A stretch of 64,000 bases of DNA, taken from Phallusia mammillata. Lineage: Eukaryota > Chordata > Ascidiacea > Phlebobranchia > Ascidiidae. The DNA is taken from NCBI GenBank assembly GCA_003260075.1, contig QLIY01000213.1, forward strand, positions 1-64,000, given 5' to 3'. Each line of letters starts with the position of its first letter. Position 1 is the first letter of the stretch. The translations under genes were made by a program, and so were the position numbers. This document shows positions 60,050 to 64,000 of this stretch, piece by piece. Below the pieces are notes generated by a model. It worked only from the letters and a program-made list of their open reading frames with translations. It ran no database searches and was not told the DNA's origin.

Positions 60050-61422
60050 GTAAGTTGGATTGGAAATAGGTAGAGCTACTAACACAGGGACTCACACCAT
60101 ATAAAGTTTGCGATAGATGGCATTAAGAGCGCAGTTATTTAAAAACACAGTGAAACTGGGATATGGTTAGGGACTATATTTAACGTAAACAACTAGTTGT
60201 TTGTCTTTTACATTAAATTTAACTTTACTCTTAGTGGAGTCACAAAGCACTATTTTCTGTTTTATCCCAACGTTGCTGGACTTTATACACAATATGACGT
60301 ATTCAAACGTCAGTTCGCAATATAACTCGTCTGCAACATACTTATGAAAACTACGTCTAGCAGGTGCAACTTTTCACCAAATTCAAGATAAACTCAGTGT
60401 ATTTATAACTTGGGTGTTGAATGCATGCATTAAAACAGTATTGTAAGTAGTACAAAATTAACCCATTCTAGACATATAACAAAGTAACTTGTTACGCATT
60501 CTGCACAAATATGCCTAAATAGCGTAAATATTATACTGCATGTCGTACTCCCTGCTTTGGTGCTTCGTACCCCCAAGGGGTACACGTACCCCTGGTTAAG
60601 AACCCCTGCACTAATCAATACAACGCTGTTAGAGCTGACCTGAACCTGAACAACAACTTTCAAACTGCAAATGATTTTGGGTTCTGGTGTCGCTTCTTGC
60701 AGCTCGATCGATAGTTACAAAGTAGGCTATAGCCTACGTTTCAAAACTTATTTCACTAAACTTTACAAGTTCGTTTAATCAAACAAAACGCTCACAATTT
60801 CGTTCAATGTGCATTATTTATGCCGAAACTCCGAACTTGGGAGCAAACCTTTTTTTACATTTTTCTTTAAACAGGACTTTTGTTTTTAACTGTCGCCAAC
60901 AAAACCGTAACAACTAATGTCAACAGTTTAATGGTGAAAATAACGGCCCAAATAGACGTAAAAAACGACATGCTTTATTGTTCAAACGTTTCGGCAAATG
61001 CTCATGCCATCATCAGTGATATGAAGGCCACATCAGTTACACCCGTTTATATACACTTTAGTCGCATAAACGAATGATCATTCTTTTTACGTCTATTTGG
61101 GCCGTTATTTTCACCATTAAACTTATGAACAGATCCGTATATAGTGTTCCAATGTCAACAGGTTGTGTACAAACCTACTCATATCACCGCTGTATCACTA
61201 GTCGCGCTCAAGTCACGTCAAAATGTTTGTAAAATAAGATAGGCATTTTTTTTACATAGCAGCGCAGCAATAGTCAACAAGGAATGAAACACGTCATAAA
61301 CCAGAGATGGCCATAAATTTTAGCTCTAAAAAGTTGCATATGACTGAGTTTCATCATAATCAAACACACGAGTTTAACCCATATTTATTAAGCATGAAAA
61401 ATATTTTTAAAAATACACTTAC
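60050..61422. other. Region after the last certain actin-like exon
   Basis: Contains a possible terminal exon (strong acceptor CTTCTTGCAG then CTCGATCGATAG at 60703-60714), a hAT family 3 fragment near 60570, and the foldback at 60928-61155. Nothing else is supported. Confidence 0.4.
60928..61155 (-). repeat. Foldback repeat with the best family hammerhead-like core
   Basis: On the minus strand: CUGAUGA (61010-61016), one extra U, stem GGCA/UGCC with UGAGCAUU loop, and GAAACGUU (60985-60992). AACGGCCCAAATAGACGT and its inverse bound the element; the ends read GGAACACTATATACGGATC. Confidence 0.65.
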
Positions 61423-61506
61423 CTCACTACGTTTGGCCTCCCGCTTTTTCCGCATTTGGATTTTTTTTTGCAGTCTGTACTTTTTGCTCGTCCGTTCTTT
61501 TGCCAT
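61423..61506 (-). CDS. Candidate first exon of an antisense gene (nucleostemin-like N-terminus?)
   Basis: Twenty-eight codons from an ATG in a perfect GCCATGG context, ending phase 0 at a consensus donor (GAG then GTAAGTGT). The peptide is very basic: MAKERTSKKYRLQKKIQMRK and so on. The KKYRLQKKI stretch resembles the start of GNL3/nucleostemin proteins, but other nucleolar proteins begin similarly. No second exon was found to the left, so this could be chance. Confidence 0.35.
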
Positions 61507-64000
61507 GGCAAATAGACTACTCAAGTAAACTTGTGTAGGAGATTTTTATAAATCAACGACAACTAATTTCATCAAATGTAATATAGGGGCAACATTTTTT
61601 CCCTTGACTGGAGTCAATGCAAAGCTTCAGACAACAAAGGTTAGCGTCGATTTTTCACGGTTCATTTCCGTCAGCGATCATTGTCTTGTTAGATAAAGAT
61701 ATGACGTCGATCGCGGCAGGAGGGGCCTGTCGTTAACCGCCACAAGACGCAAAACTGCGTGATACAACAATTGCATAACTAACGTTTTTACATGATCTAC
61801 AAACATATCTTAATTGCACAGTGCAAAAAGACTGCCTGATAGCACGTCCAGTTATGCGCGAGGCCGAGATATTCGCTTTTCAATGGGCAGGTTTGCGCTT
61901 TTCGCGCCCAATTGGGCTTTTTTTCGACATGGAGTTGTGCGTTGTAAACGCTTTCAGTTTGAGAAGTCACGTTACACAGGTGTAACAAATCGTGCTGCGT
62001 TGTCGCTCTGCGTTTCGAAACACGAATAAGTTGACCTACATTAACGTTTACAGCGCAATATAACTAACATCGTAACATCTTAATTCCAACCAGTGAGAAA
62101 ATGGTCAAGTGACGACTGCGTTCATGCGTGAAGCAGAGGCATTTTTTCCATGCGCCACTATCGTCAATCACTCCCATTGCGTCAGCTGTGCACTGAGCGA
62201 GCACAAATTTGACAAAAGACAGCATGTAAAAACATATTTGGGGCTGTAAGAGTAATTACTGAGCCGAATGCACTGAAATTTTTAACAGTCAACAAGGAGC
62301 ACCCTATCCACAGCTGTTTAAACTTTCAGCAGGTTAAGTCTTGTATTTCTGACCTCATTAACATGTGAACAAACAAACATATATTAGGGGGTAAGGGGTG
62401 AAAATGGATATATACAACTTCAAGTTACAAAATACTTTAAAATACGCTGCAATGTACCAATCAAAAAAGTATGAAACTCCAGAATTATCTGCTTTAGCAA
62501 GTATAGCCGTTTTAAAAATTTCACGTTTTGGGGGGCTGTGGGTGAACCGAGGGATCAAACGGAGTCAAAATGCACATGGACCATCTTTAGACCTATATCT
62601 ATAATGCGTGTAAATTTGAAAAAGTTTGAACCACTCTTTATTGACCAAAACGTGAGAACAAATCCTCGTTAGACGGGAAATAATATAGACAAAAACAATA
62701 TGTGTCCCCTTCAGGGAAGTGGACCCATAATTTTACAGCAAAGATCGGAATTATCCGACTATTACGATATTTGCTTCAAACAAAAAAGCTCAAGAAAAAT
62801 CTATTCAAGGCACGTAATATGTATTAGCTAGGACATAATCATGATTGGCATCGTATGCACCTACTCTATTAACATCGTGAGTTCGTATCATATATAGGCC
62901 TAAGGTAGGATTGCCATATTTTATAGTACACAATCCCTAAGTTTTGTGCGCGAACAATGTCATTTTTGTTAGTTGGCATGCAATGCATGGCAATGGAGAA
63001 GGTCGATTCTCAATTTCACATTGATTTAAACTTATTTAGTTGCACAAACTGACGCTAAATTAGAACATAGAATTACTTCCAGCTTTTTGCTGTCCCCGCA
63101 AAATTGCCTCACGGAGCCCTAAAGGACCGCGGACCCCAGTTTGAGAACCATTGGGTTAACCTTTTTTGCGATCCAATCACTTCTATTGCGGAATAAATTT
63201 AGAATATTCGGAAGTCACACGGACACGTTAGATACGATACTCTGATCCTTGTTAATTAACTTTCTGCCTAGGCTTCTGTTTAGTTAAGTTTATTAGGCAA
63301 TGCTTACTACTCTCACTATCCTTGAAACAATAAGCACATATATCACGGGTCGCCAACCTTTGTCATTCTAAAAACTATTAGGACCAATTTCAATTTGTCA
63401 CAGATAACAACACTGGAAGCCACCCTTTTTAGATTTGAAATAAAATGCCACTGTAAAAACGTTTTTATATCTCACGACATTCGACTTTTTGTTGTTAGTT
63501 AATTCCTTGCATATTAGGTACACAGTTAAAGCAAATGAAACTTCCCACGTTCCCACGTAGCATCGAATGCTGTGTTTTCTTGAGACGCGGATTTTTATTT
63601 CTGTATTTAACGCGTATTGTTATGATTTNTTTATTTCTGTATTTAACGCGTATTGTTAGACAACTAGCAACAAACAGGTATTGTTACGCGCGCATACACA
63701 CTGCAAAACGAAACAGTAACCTTGTACGTTAACCTGCGCGCTGCTAGTTTACCTCTTTACGTTTCATGGTATAGACGCGGTTGTAGCTAATTACTAGAAA
63801 TTTACTCCGTTGGTACATTAATTTCATAGTATGTTTATATTTTTTCTTAAATACCTGACTTTTTGAATGCTTGGTGACCGGCTGATTCGGTATAGCGCCT
63901 TCAATGGGCCTGGCGTGCTGTGATACCTGACTTTTAAGTTTATTTTTAACATTTCTCCCTGACGCAGATTTAAACACTAAATTCCCTGACATGTCCGGAA
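61507..64000. other. Right-end region without a recognised gene
   Basis: Holds the hairpin-tail repeat at 62625-62735, a hAT-like end near 63115-63165 (CCAGTTTGAGAACCATTGGG), a single N at 63629 flanked by two copies of TTATTTCTGTATTTAACGCG, and a GACCGGCTGATTCGGTATAG repeat (63870-63920) also seen near 30350 and, inverted, near 38375-38440. Confidence 0.45.
62625..62735 (+). repeat. Dispersed repeat with GTCCCCTTC hairpin tail, copy 4
   Basis: CACTCTTTATTGACCAAAACG start and GTGTCCCCTTCAGGGAAG end; the hairpin has one mismatch (GTGGAC). Confidence 0.55.

Overview
The window comes from an animal nuclear genome. It holds multi-exon genes with GT-AG introns, no operons, and six recognisable genes: TRPA1, MMAA, WDR27, EOGT, an ATF7IP/MCAF homologue and an actin-like gene. 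I infer a highly heterozygous marine invertebrate, with a solitary tunicate such as Ciona as a reasonable guess; nothing in the sequence proves the species.

Layout. 1-18.8 kb: TRPA1 on the minus strand, 23 coding exons visible, cut at the left edge before S6. 21.15-23.15 kb: MMAA, minus strand, apparently intronless, whose assembly is scrambled by poly-C joins. 24.3-33.8 kb: WDR27, minus strand. 34.6-40.1 kb: EOGT, plus strand, head-to-head with WDR27 and ending in an ER-retention-like HNEL. 40.6-about 46.4 kb: ATF7IP-like gene, minus strand, tail-to-tail with EOGT, with coiled coil, SUMO-interacting motif and C-terminal FN3 domain. 48.8-60.05 kb or beyond: a divergent actin-related protein, plus strand, with two alternative first exons, one coding for a transmembrane anchor and the other for an N-myristoylation/palmitoylation-type signal. 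The genes have unrelated roles (sensory channel, mitochondrial B12 chaperone, WD scaffold, ER glycosyltransferase, heterochromatin cofactor, actin-like protein), so no shared pathway is implied.

Non-coding content. Several families of short non-autonomous hAT-like elements with terminal inverted repeats and near-perfect 8-bp target duplications; foldback repeats whose loops carry hammerhead-ribozyme-like cores; and one complete type I hammerhead ribozyme fold on the minus strand at 38986-39037, inside an EOGT intron. The CRE palindrome TGACGTCA occurs more than 30 times.

Assembly warning. About 35 runs of C (or G), 8 to about 80 long, sit between two slightly different copies of the same 50-700 bp. 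They look like joins where both haplotypes were retained. Poly-Pro and poly-Gly reading frames across them are artefacts, and several exons appear twice for this reason.

The best candidate for something undescribed is the actin-like gene: its two alternative N-termini would each tether the same degenerate actin fold to the cytosolic face of a membrane.
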